From a virus: a stretch of DNA of 25,731 nt. The notes under the pieces are model-generated. The model did no database searches, was not told the DNA's origin, and was given only the letters and a program-made list of their open reading frames with translations. The DNA lies in the IMG/VR virus record IMGVR_UViG_3300028840_000856, positions 1 through 25,731 of that record. One strand, given 5' to 3'. The position numbers were made by a program, and so were the translations under genes. Positions 19,777 to 25,731 of this stretch are shown here, in pieces (positions within the stretch are counted from its first letter, which is position 1; every line of letters begins with the position of its first letter).

Positions 19777-20891
19777 GCGACTCAGTCGAAGACCTGTATG
19801 TCAGGCACCAAGTAGACCTTTCGAGATACGCCAGTAGTTTTGCTGGCACTATGTCTGCTGTCCTGAAACGTGCCCATCAAGACATAGCTAACCGGGTGCT
19901 GACAGAGAAGCAAACACCCTTCCAGCGTCAGCGGGCGTTAGCTATTGCTGGTGACATCCAAGCCATGCTTGAAGCCGGATATGCTCAAACGGTGGGCAAG
20001 ACTGCCACAGAGATGCGGGGGCTTGTTGTCAACGAAGCGGCGTGGAATCAGGAAGCGCTACAGGTGGCTTCTGGAGAAAAAGCTGTCCGGGTGTCTGCTG
20101 GTGCTGTATATGTAGCGGCAACTGCCAAACCCTACGAAGGGGCTACAATGAAGTCATGGTATGACAAGTTGCAGCGTGATGAACAGCGTTTACTGATAAA
20201 CACAGTGCAGACAGGATTTGTCACAGGCCAGACCAACCAGCAAATAGCAAACAGTCTCAAGCCGGTGTTCAGAAGGGCTGAAAACAACGTGTCTACCATA
20301 GCGCGTACTTCTGTACAGCACTATGCCGGGGCTGCTCGACTTGCCACCCTGAACGAAAACAAGAACATAACAGACGGCTACATTTGGGCTTCCACCCTTG
20401 ACGGGCGTGTGACCATGGAGATTTGCGCACCACGAGACGGTCAACACTACACCCTGACAGGTGAACCGATTGACCACCCATATCCTGAACTTGGTGGGCC
20501 GGGTAATGCGCACTGGAACTGTAGGTCTACAGCAGTGCCACGTATCAAGGGGGTTAATCAGGAAAAGGATGACCGGCCAAGTTTTGACTACAATCAGGAA
20601 GCCAACACAAAGGCGCGGTCAACGGTTAGGCGTGACCCTGACACTAACAAGGTAGTGCCAAAGGGTGCCCGTAACCCTGACGCCAAGCGCATGGGTAAGC
20701 CGGTGCAAACTACTGACAAGTTCCCCGGCTGGTTTGAACGTCAGCCAAAGTGGTTCCAGCAAGACTATTTGGGGCCAGAACGTTTCAAGATGTATGATAG
20801 TGGCACACTGTCACTGAAAAGTTTCAGCACCAAGGACGGTAGTCTCTTGACGCTGAATGAACTGAGACAGCGTTTTCCGTCTGTTTCTTAA
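19773..20891 (+). CDS. Minor head protein, SPP1 gp7 / Mu F-like
   Basis: 372 residues with a 4-nt overlap with the portal. The signature is in the middle third: ARTSVQHYAGAARLATLNEN near 177-197, then WASTLDGRVTMEICAPRDGQH near 209-229, and AHWNCRSTAVP near 247-257. The C214/C251-type cysteine plus H-x-N-C-R block is the Phage_Mu_F (PF04233) pattern. These proteins sit inside the head and in some phages are injected or aid DNA ejection. The last 90 residues are a basic region followed by a strand-rich end. Genomic order portal-minor head-scaffold-coat fits. Confidence 0.9.
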   Translation: MSDSVEDLYVRHQVDLSRYASSFAGTMSAVLKRAHQDIANRVLTEKQTPFQRQRALAIAGDIQAMLEAGYAQTVGKTATEMRGLVVNEAAWNQEALQVASGEKAVRVSAGAVYVAATAKPYEGATMKSWYDKLQRDEQRLLINTVQTGFVTGQTNQQIANSLKPVFRRAENNVSTIARTSVQHYAGAARLATLNENKNITDGYIWASTLDGRVTMEICAPRDGQHYTLTGEPIDHPYPELGGPGNAHWNCRSTAVPRIKGVNQEKDDRPSFDYNQEANTKARSTVRRDPDTNKVVPKGARNPDAKRMGKPVQTTDKFPGWFERQPKWFQQDYLGPERFKMYDSGTLSLKSFSTKDGSLLTLNELRQRFPSVS

Positions 20892-20913
20892 ACTGTAGCT
20901 GGAGGTAGCTAAA

Positions 20914-21738
20914 ATGATGTTGAAAAATGCAATTCACAGGGCCATACACGTTCCTACTCCTGTAGTAGGTTTTGGTGAGGGTGACGATGACGTTGCTGCT
21001 AAGATAGCAGCGGCTGTTGAAGAGGCCAACACAGCAGCAGCGGCCAAGTACGAAGCTGATACAGCGGGCCTGAAAGCCAAGGTTGAAGAGGCACTCAAGG
21101 AAAAGAAAACGCTGGCAGGTAAGTTAGCAGCGTTTGATGGTCTTGACCCTGCTGCTATGAAGACCATGATGGCCCGGTTCGAAAATGACGAAGAGGCGCA
21201 ACTGTTGGCTGCTGGTAAGGTAGACGAAGTGGTTGCCAAGCGCATTGAGAAGCGTGAAGCTGACTTCTCCACCCAAACCGCTACCCTACAGGAACAGGTT
21301 GACGGGCTGACCAAGGAAAACGAAGGTTGGAAGAGCAAGTACAACCGGCGCACAGTGGAAACTCAGTTGCGGGCACTGGCAGAAAAGGCCGGGGCGCTTC
21401 CCGGTGCCATTGATGACATTATCCGGCGCGGTCTGGATATGTACACAGTGGCCGAAGATGACAGCCTTGAAGCCCGTGACAAGGATGGCAATCTGCGTAA
21501 AACGGCTGACGGCAAGAGTCTGTTGACTGCTGATGTCTGGATCAACGAACTGAAAGAATCTGAGAATACTTCACACTATTTCCCCGGTTCTCAGGGTGCC
21601 GGGGCCGGTGGGTCAGGTGGTCAGGGCCACAAGCAGTCTGATATTGACGTTGCTATGGACAAGGCGGCTGAAGCTGGTGATATGGCAACTTATCGACGGT
21701 TGCGGGCTGAGAAGAAAAAGGCCGCTTCTGGTAGGTAA
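20914..21738 (+). CDS. Scaffold protein
   Basis: 274 residues with GGAGG 9 nt before the ATG. It is almost entirely charged and helical (Ala, Glu, Lys-rich with heptads in 25-75 and 100-145, such as AKVEEALKEKKTLAGKLA), followed by a Gly-rich loop (SQGAGAGGSGGQG, about 229-241) and a basic end, RLRAEKKKAASGR. This is typical of scaffolding proteins that direct coat assembly. It lies directly before the coat gene; the basic C-terminal helix is the usual coat-binding element. No protease motif is visible. Confidence 0.85.
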   Translation: MMLKNAIHRAIHVPTPVVGFGEGDDDVAAKIAAAVEEANTAAAAKYEADTAGLKAKVEEALKEKKTLAGKLAAFDGLDPAAMKTMMARFENDEEAQLLAAGKVDEVVAKRIEKREADFSTQTATLQEQVDGLTKENEGWKSKYNRRTVETQLRALAEKAGALPGAIDDIIRRGLDMYTVAEDDSLEARDKDGNLRKTADGKSLLTADVWINELKESENTSHYFPGSQGAGAGGSGGQGHKQSDIDVAMDKAAEAGDMATYRRLRAEKKKAASGR

Positions 21739-21758
21739 ATCAGTAACTTACAGAAGAC

Positions 21759-21786
21759 TTGACATTCTCAGAGCGTAAGTTATAAT
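21759..21786 (+). promoter_or_regulatory. Consensus promoter of the major coat protein gene
   Basis: TTGACA (21759-21764), 16-nt spacer, TATAAT (21781-21786): both perfect. It is followed by the hairpin of 21802-21838 near the predicted start at 21793. Confidence 0.88.
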
Positions 21787-21801
21787 CCGATGGTATAGGG
21801 G

Positions 21802-21838
21802 TAGGGTGACTGTCCGGCAGGGCCAGACGGTCACCCTA
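21802..21838 (+). promoter_or_regulatory. 5' stem-loop of the coat mRNA
   Basis: TAGGGTGAC and GTCACCCTA pair over 9 bp; the stem continues with a U-G pair, GTC/GAC, one mismatch and GG/CC, around CAGGG. No T tract follows. It starts about 9 nt after the predicted transcription start. Confidence 0.7.
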
Positions 21839-21967
21839 TCTATCAGGTGACTGGGTCACCGACACGGTTTACTGACTGGGTCAGAACGTGCTGCATTTCA
21901 AGAACTCATTGATTTGCTTCATGTTCTGGTAGCATGAAGCTACCTAACTCATTTTGGAGACCGTGTA

Positions 21968-23119
21968 ATGGCAAATAAACTCGACATCAACCCCTCTCGT
22001 GTTGCCGCTGAAGCCCTGTCTGTCCTGAGCGACGAACTGGTTATCGGCAACCTCATTTACCGCGACAAGCAGCAGGAATTCGCCAAGCAGGACGGTTACG
22101 CTGTTGGCGACACTGTTAACATCAAGCAGCGTCCTGATTACGAAGCCAAGGAATTCACCGCTGGCGGTTCCATCACTGTACAGGACGTTCGTGAAAGCAA
22201 GCGTTCTCTCCAGATCGAAAAGCACTTCGACGTATCTATCCAGTTGGGTGCCCGTGAACTGGCTCTGGACTTCGACGGTTTCACTGAACAGGTCATCAAC
22301 CCGGCTGCTACCCGGCTGGCTGAAAAGGCTGACGCCTATCTTGGTACCAAAATCCTGGAAGCGGCTGGACAGTATAACGCTGCTTCAGTGTTGGGCAGTG
22401 CTGCTGATGTGGCGGCTGCTAACGAAGCAGCTACCCGGCAGCGTATTTCCCGTGTTGGCCGGTTCTGTCTGACTGGTCTGACTCTGGAAACTCGTCTGGT
22501 TGGTGCTGACTGGTTCAATCAGGCTCAGATCGGTGGCGCGGCTGCTGAAAACACTATGGTCACTGGTGCCATGGGCCGTCGTTTCGGGCTGGACTTCTTC
22601 AGTTCTATCAACATGCCGGAAACGGCTCACACGGTTGCAAACCTTGTCGGTCTGACTGACAACACGGTTGCAACTGACAACCTGATCGGTAACACGGCAC
22701 TGGTAGTTGACGGCACCACGACAACTACTATCAATGCTGGTGACCGTATCAAGATCGCTGGCGTTCGCACCCCTCTGATCTGTGCAACTACCACAGCAGC
22801 AACTGTTACCAGCATCCCGCTGGTTGACCCCATCACGGAAATCATCCCTGATAACGCTGCTGTTACCGTGGTTGCTTCCGGTCTGACCTACACAAGCCGG
22901 GGTGTTATCACTGAAGGTACTGCATTCGCCTATGCAGCGCCACCGCTTGACCAGCCGTCAAGTGTTTCCAGTGCTGTTGTCACCATGGACGGTTTCTCCA
23001 TCCGGGTGACACAGGGTTATGACATGGACACAAAGAAAGAGACAATGTCTCTGGACATGTTGATCGGTGCGACTGCTTGGGATCCAAGACTGTCGCTGCT
23101 GCTCACAGACGGCTCGTAA
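21968..23119 (+). CDS. Major coat protein, P22 type
   Basis: 383 residues; GGAGA 7 nt before the ATG. The N-terminal half (DELVIGNLIYRDKQQEFA, GYAVGDTVNIKQRP, SIQLGARELALDFDGFTEQVINPAATRLAEKAD) is typical of the P22 gp5 family. Residues ~230-320 are a Thr/Val-rich beta segment, probably the inserted domain that gives P22-like coats their extra fold. Coat subunits form the HK97-fold shell. Codon choice is the most biased of the window (CTG, GGT, CGT, AAC), as expected for the most abundant virion protein. It has its own consensus promoter and a following terminator. Confidence 0.92.
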   Translation: MANKLDINPSRVAAEALSVLSDELVIGNLIYRDKQQEFAKQDGYAVGDTVNIKQRPDYEAKEFTAGGSITVQDVRESKRSLQIEKHFDVSIQLGARELALDFDGFTEQVINPAATRLAEKADAYLGTKILEAAGQYNAASVLGSAADVAAANEAATRQRISRVGRFCLTGLTLETRLVGADWFNQAQIGGAAAENTMVTGAMGRRFGLDFFSSINMPETAHTVANLVGLTDNTVATDNLIGNTALVVDGTTTTTINAGDRIKIAGVRTPLICATTTAATVTSIPLVDPITEIIPDNAAVTVVASGLTYTSRGVITEGTAFAYAAPPLDQPSSVSSAVVTMDGFSIRVTQGYDMDTKKETMSLDMLIGATAWDPRLSLLLTDGS

Positions 23120-23143
23120 ACCAGTCTCCTCCGGCGTGGTATT

Positions 23144-23183
23144 GGCCGGTCTCGACAGCCCCCTGTCTTGACCGGCCCCTTTT
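23144..23183 (+). terminator. Terminator after the coat gene
   Basis: GGCCGGTC and GACCGGCC (8 bp), with an inner GACAG/CTGTC stem of 5 bp and a CCCC loop, are followed by CCTTTT. It lies 25 nt after the coat stop and would limit transcription of the tail genes or shape their ratio. Confidence 0.8.
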
Positions 23184-23217
23184 AAACTGAAGTATAGACA
23201 ACAGGAGTAACACAACG

Positions 23218-23475
23218 ATGGCAAAGGCAAACGAAGCATTCATCCCTGTACAACGTGTGATGTATTCACCTGACGGCTCACCCTGTCAGTGCGAAGAGTC
23301 ACAGATTGAAGAACTGAAAGCAGCCGGGTTCACGGTCACCAACCCAAATGCCGATATTCTGGATGAACAGAACGTTGGTGAGAAGGGCGCTCTGGCTGAT
23401 GGCAAAGCGGCTCACAGCAAGGCAGTACAGGCCAATATCGAAGCGCAACAGGCCGCTGCTGCTGAAAGCGACTAA
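23218..23475 (+). CDS. Hypothetical small virion-region protein
   Basis: 85 residues with AGGAG 10 nt before the ATG. It has a short strand region (FIPVQRVMYSPDG), a DEQN...GEKG turn and a long Ala/Gln-rich helix at the end (KAAHSKAVQANIEAQQAAAAE). No family is recognised. Genes in this place, between coat and connector, often code for head decoration or connector-accessory proteins. That is inferred from the position alone. Confidence 0.75.
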   Translation: MAKANEAFIPVQRVMYSPDGSPCQCEESQIEELKAAGFTVTNPNADILDEQNVGEKGALADGKAAHSKAVQANIEAQQAAAAESD

Positions 23476-23506
23476 GTAACGACAACCAGCCAACAGGACA
23501 TAAAAC

Positions 23507-23986
23507 ATGGCTATAGTCAAGGGCACAAATTCGTATATTGACGTTGCTGACGCTGACACTTACTGGTCAGACAGAGACAACGCAACTTGGGCCGCTGCTT
23601 CTACAGCAGAGAAAGAAGCGGCTCTATACGAAAGTGCAGCATACCTTGACGGCTCTTACGCTTGGGTGGGGTCTCTTGAGAGTCTCACACAAACGTTGGG
23701 GTGGCCCCGGACTGGCGCAACTGACAATGAAGGTAGGACACTATCTGGCGTTCCAACGAAAGTTGAAGACGCACAATGTGAACTTGCTCTACAGGCTTTG
23801 TCAGGGGCGCTAGTTCCCTCTTTGTCCAAAGATGATGTACGCACCAAGAAAGAGAAGGTTGGCGACATCGAAGTTGAATACTTCGACAATAGCAAAATCG
23901 GGCGCGTCTACGATTATGTGAACTTGTTGTTGACTGGCCTGTACGACAATGGCGCGGTCAATGTCGTTGAACTGGTGAGAGCGTGA
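23507..23986 (+). CDS. Head-tail connector protein, gp6/DnaT-like family
   Basis: 159 residues. The N-terminus (TNSYIDVADADTYWSDRDNATWAAAST, then ESAAYLDGSYAWVG, TQTLGWPRTGA, IP-type turn and CELALQAL) is the pattern of small phage head-tail connectors often labelled 'DnaT-like'. It forms the ring below the portal, to which the tail docks. The ribosome site is modest (ACAGGA upstream of the ATG). Its stop overlaps the next gene, which begins with GTG. Confidence 0.82.
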   Translation: MAIVKGTNSYIDVADADTYWSDRDNATWAAASTAEKEAALYESAAYLDGSYAWVGSLESLTQTLGWPRTGATDNEGRTLSGVPTKVEDAQCELALQALSGALVPSLSKDDVRTKKEKVGDIEVEYFDNSKIGRVYDYVNLLLTGLYDNGAVNVVELVRA

Positions 23987-24354
23987 CACTTGACGCAACC
24001 GCCAGAAGCTTAGCAGACAGACTTATCGACAAATTCGGTAAGACTGTAGTTATTCGTAGAACTACCCGTACAGCTTATGACGGGGCCACTGGTACCGGGG
24101 GTGACGAAAATGCGCCAGTGGATTATACAGTCAAAGTCACTCCACCTACGGAATTCACCCTCAAACGCATTGACGGTACTCTTATAGAAGAGGGTGACGA
24201 AGTTGTGTCAGTTGCGGCACTGAATCTAGCTATAGTTCCTGACAAGGCCATAGATGTAGTGGTACAGGACAGTGAAATCTGGAAAATGCAACAAGTTGGC
24301 CGGTTGTGGAGTGGCGAACTCGTTGCTACTTATATCCTGCACTTGAGGAAATAA
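23983..24354 (+). CDS. Head closure / head-tail joining protein
   Basis: 123 residues from a GTG that overlaps the upstream stop (GTGA), with GGTGAG upstream. The chain is strand-rich: KTVVIRRTTR, YTVKVTPPTEF, ELVATYILHLRK at the end. This fits the small beta-barrel proteins that close the head (HK97 gp7 / SPP1 gp16 class). Order connector, closure, gp10-like, terminator supports the call. The exact family was not identified. Confidence 0.72.
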   Translation: MTLDATARSLADRLIDKFGKTVVIRRTTRTAYDGATGTGGDENAPVDYTVKVTPPTEFTLKRIDGTLIEEGDEVVSVAALNLAIVPDKAIDVVVQDSEIWKMQQVGRLWSGELVATYILHLRK

Positions 24355-24752
24355 TGGGCACCTTTGCATCACAACTCAAGGCATTCGATATCAAGACGCA
24401 GAACAAGATTGCCATGGTTGTACAGCGTACTGGTTTACGTATGCTTGCCAAGGTGGTCACACGTTCCCCGGTAGATACCGGGCGCTTTCGTGGTAACTGG
24501 CAGTTGCAGTTAAACGAAATCCCTCAAGGGGTAGTAGAAACGCTTGACAAAGACGGCGGGCCAACTATCTCAGAAGGTGAAAATGAATTGGCGGGGTTAG
24601 CCTTAGGCGACTCCATTTATATCGTCAACAACTTGCCGTATGCTCAGAAATTGGAAAACGGCCACAGTCAACAGGCACCTACCGGCATGGTGGCTATTAC
24701 TGTAGCAGAGTTTAGCGGCATTGTTGATGAAGCGGCACAGTCTGTGAGATGA
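24354..24752 (+). CDS. HK97 gp10-like tail/neck protein
   Basis: 132 residues from the ATG at 24354, overlapping the previous TAA by one base with GAGG 5 nt upstream. SPVDTGRFRGNW (about residues 39-50) and NNLPYAQKLENGHSQQAPTGMV (about 95-116) are the paired signatures of the HK97 gp10 family, which joins the neck to the tail. The C-terminal helix is short. It lies 4 nt before the next start. Confidence 0.88.
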   Translation: MGTFASQLKAFDIKTQNKIAMVVQRTGLRMLAKVVTRSPVDTGRFRGNWQLQLNEIPQGVVETLDKDGGPTISEGENELAGLALGDSIYIVNNLPYAQKLENGHSQQAPTGMVAITVAEFSGIVDEAAQSVR

Positions 24753-24756
24753 TTTT

Positions 24757-25518
24757 GTGGGGCAATTTGTACATGATCCTGACTTCAATGATCCTAGCGC
24801 TTGGGATATCGCGGGTTTCGGCGCGACTATCTCAGGTGGCCGGTTGCGTTACGTGCTGGCTGGGTCAATACGTTGCGCTCCTGAACCGTCCAAAAGGCCG
24901 GTCATCGGGCAGGACTACAAATACAGTGTCGATATTGCTGAACAAACCAACACTCTTGGTACTCAACAGGTACTTTTTGGCGGGCACACACTATGGGAGA
25001 AGTCTCAAGGGCCGGGTGTCTTTTCTGGTGACCTTGTTGCAATCACTGATGACGAACTTGTGTTTCAGGGATTGGCCGGGGCTACCTACCAAGTCGAAAG
25101 TGTTTCGATTGAGGACATCATGATAGACTACCCTTCAATTCGGCTGGGAATGCGGGCTATCCTGTTAGCGGTGCCGTCTCTCCCTACAGACATTGCCTTT
25201 GAGAACAGGGAGTTTGATCCCCCTGACGCCAAGACTCCTTACATACGGGAAACGCTTTTGCCCGGTGAAGAACGCCACGTTGCCAGCAACTCCATTATGG
25301 CAGTGGGTATTATGCAGTATGACATACTCTGGCCTGCTGGTGACGGCACGGAAGACCCCGAAGCACTGGCAGACGCTATTCGAGACGCTTTCAGGCCGGT
25401 TACTACGATAGACGCACACACTACAGTATATCGTGTTGACCGACTTGGCGGTGTTCCTGACGAAAAGTGGTATCGCATACCCATTCGTCTTACTTACCGT
25501 TCTTATTCTATACAGTGA
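24757..25518 (+). CDS. Tail terminator (DUF4128-like) with an extra N-terminal jelly-roll domain
   Basis: 253 residues from a GTG at 24757, the only in-frame start after a stop at 24745-24747; no strong ribosome site is seen. Residues ~122-253 (MIDYPSIRLGMRAILLAV..., DILWPAGDGTEDPEALADAIRDAF, RIPIRLTYRSY) follow the DUF4128/tail-terminator pattern, a ring that ends tail growth. Residues 1-120 (FNDPSAWDIAGFGATISGGRLRYVL, then strand-rich) look like a carbohydrate-binding-type beta sandwich, unusual for this protein. An in-frame ATG at 25120 with GAGGA 5 nt upstream would make the 132-residue terminator alone, so two products may exist. Confidence 0.82.
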   Translation: MGQFVHDPDFNDPSAWDIAGFGATISGGRLRYVLAGSIRCAPEPSKRPVIGQDYKYSVDIAEQTNTLGTQQVLFGGHTLWEKSQGPGVFSGDLVAITDDELVFQGLAGATYQVESVSIEDIMIDYPSIRLGMRAILLAVPSLPTDIAFENREFDPPDAKTPYIRETLLPGEERHVASNSIMAVGIMQYDILWPAGDGTEDPEALADAIRDAFRPVTTIDAHTTVYRVDRLGGVPDEKWYRIPIRLTYRSYSIQ

Positions 25519-25526
25519 GCATTTCA

Positions 25527-25731
25527 TGGCATTCGTCCCTATAGATAACGGCTCTTTCGCAGATGACCCAAGCGCGGATAACCTGTTTGATGCGTTCAAC
25601 GACACAAACGCCAACTTTGCAGAGTTGTATGCTCAGGTCAACGGCGGCGCTAACGTCTACTCAGTTGGGCCGGGTGGTGTCTACAGTACCATAAACGCTG
25701 CTGCTAATGCGCGGCGGGCGGCTGGTTACAA
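25527..25731 (+). CDS. Probable tail fibre/tailspike, N-terminal part (partial)
   Basis: Open from the ATG at 25527 (GTGAG upstream) to the window end, 68 residues. FVPIDNGSFADDPSADNLFDAFNDTNANFAELY is the type of N-terminal segment often seen on phage fibre and spike proteins, and GPGGVYSTINAAANARRAAGY resembles the start of a right-handed beta-helix (pectate-lyase-like) module that begins with 'TINAAI..A'. The C-terminal receptor-binding part is beyond the window. A tail-tube protein is a less likely alternative. Confidence 0.6.

Larger units (their letters stand above)
21739..21967 (+). promoter_or_regulatory. Coat-protein promoter and structured leader (229 bp)
   Basis: This gap holds the promoter at 21759, a strong hairpin (21802-21838), a second hairpin GGTGAC/GTCACC (21846-21860), and two mutually exclusive stems (21916-21944). 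The inverted pair TAACTTAC (21744-21751) / GTAAGTTA (21775-21782) surrounds the promoter. The leader is about 175 nt. Confidence 0.75.

Noticed and set aside
24749-25123. A 124-codon frame starting with ATG at 24749
   Set aside because: It is out of frame with the tail-terminator gene, whose C-terminal half has the recognisable family pattern. The composition of the alternative is Leu/Ser/Arg-rich noise.
1-25731. tRNA genes, rRNA genes, integrase/attachment sites
   Set aside because: I looked for cloverleaf-like blocks and for lysogeny genes and saw none; the window gives no evidence for them, though a covariance-model scan was not possible.

Overview
The window is a piece of a tailed double-stranded DNA bacteriophage genome (Caudoviricetes), most likely a siphovirus of a Gram-negative host. 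The evidence is a complete head module (small and large terminase, DUF4055-type portal, SPP1 gp7/Mu F-like minor head protein, scaffold, P22-type coat protein), head-tail connector and tail-terminator genes, and phage replication families (DUF2815 ssDNA-binding protein, DUF2800 PD-(D/E)XK nuclease, AEP primase fused to a DUF5906-like helicase). There are no integrase, repressor, tRNA or rRNA genes in view. Promoters are near-consensus sigma70 type, so early and probably later genes are read by host RNA polymerase.

Layout. (1) 1-5673: leftward arm on the minus strand: a gene cut by the left edge with peptidase-U32-like sequence, small unknowns, the DUF2815 and DUF2800 genes, a Lar-like zinc protein, and an acidic protein with two helical repeats. 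(2) 5674-6175: divergent control region with one strong promoter each way and a leftward terminator between rightward promoter and leader. (3) 6176-10669: primase-helicase, small genes, a zinc-ribbon protein and a stand-alone PNK-type 3'-phosphatase. (4) 10670-10917: three 37-bp direct repeats (iteron-like). (5) 10918-12177: small accessory genes, including one with a twin-arginine signal and one with a single membrane segment. (6) 12178-16510: small genes of unknown function, several with their own near-identical promoter, upstream stem-loop and Shine-Dalgarno leader; one is RMF/CrpP-like. (7) 16562-25731: DNA packaging, head and tail genes, running off the right edge in a probable tail fibre/tailspike.

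How the parts work together. The leftward arm supplies ssDNA-binding and nuclease functions, the first rightward gene supplies priming and unwinding, and the PNK-type phosphatase may repair ends. The cluster at 12-16 kb looks like an early, highly expressed host-takeover region. The head genes follow in the canonical order, with the coat protein under its own promoter and a structured leader.

The most distinctive signal is regulatory. At least eight sigma70-like promoters on both arms are followed at or near the predicted transcription start by a stem-loop, as if many mRNAs carry a 5'-terminal hairpin. Family names come from reading motifs by eye; no database search was run.
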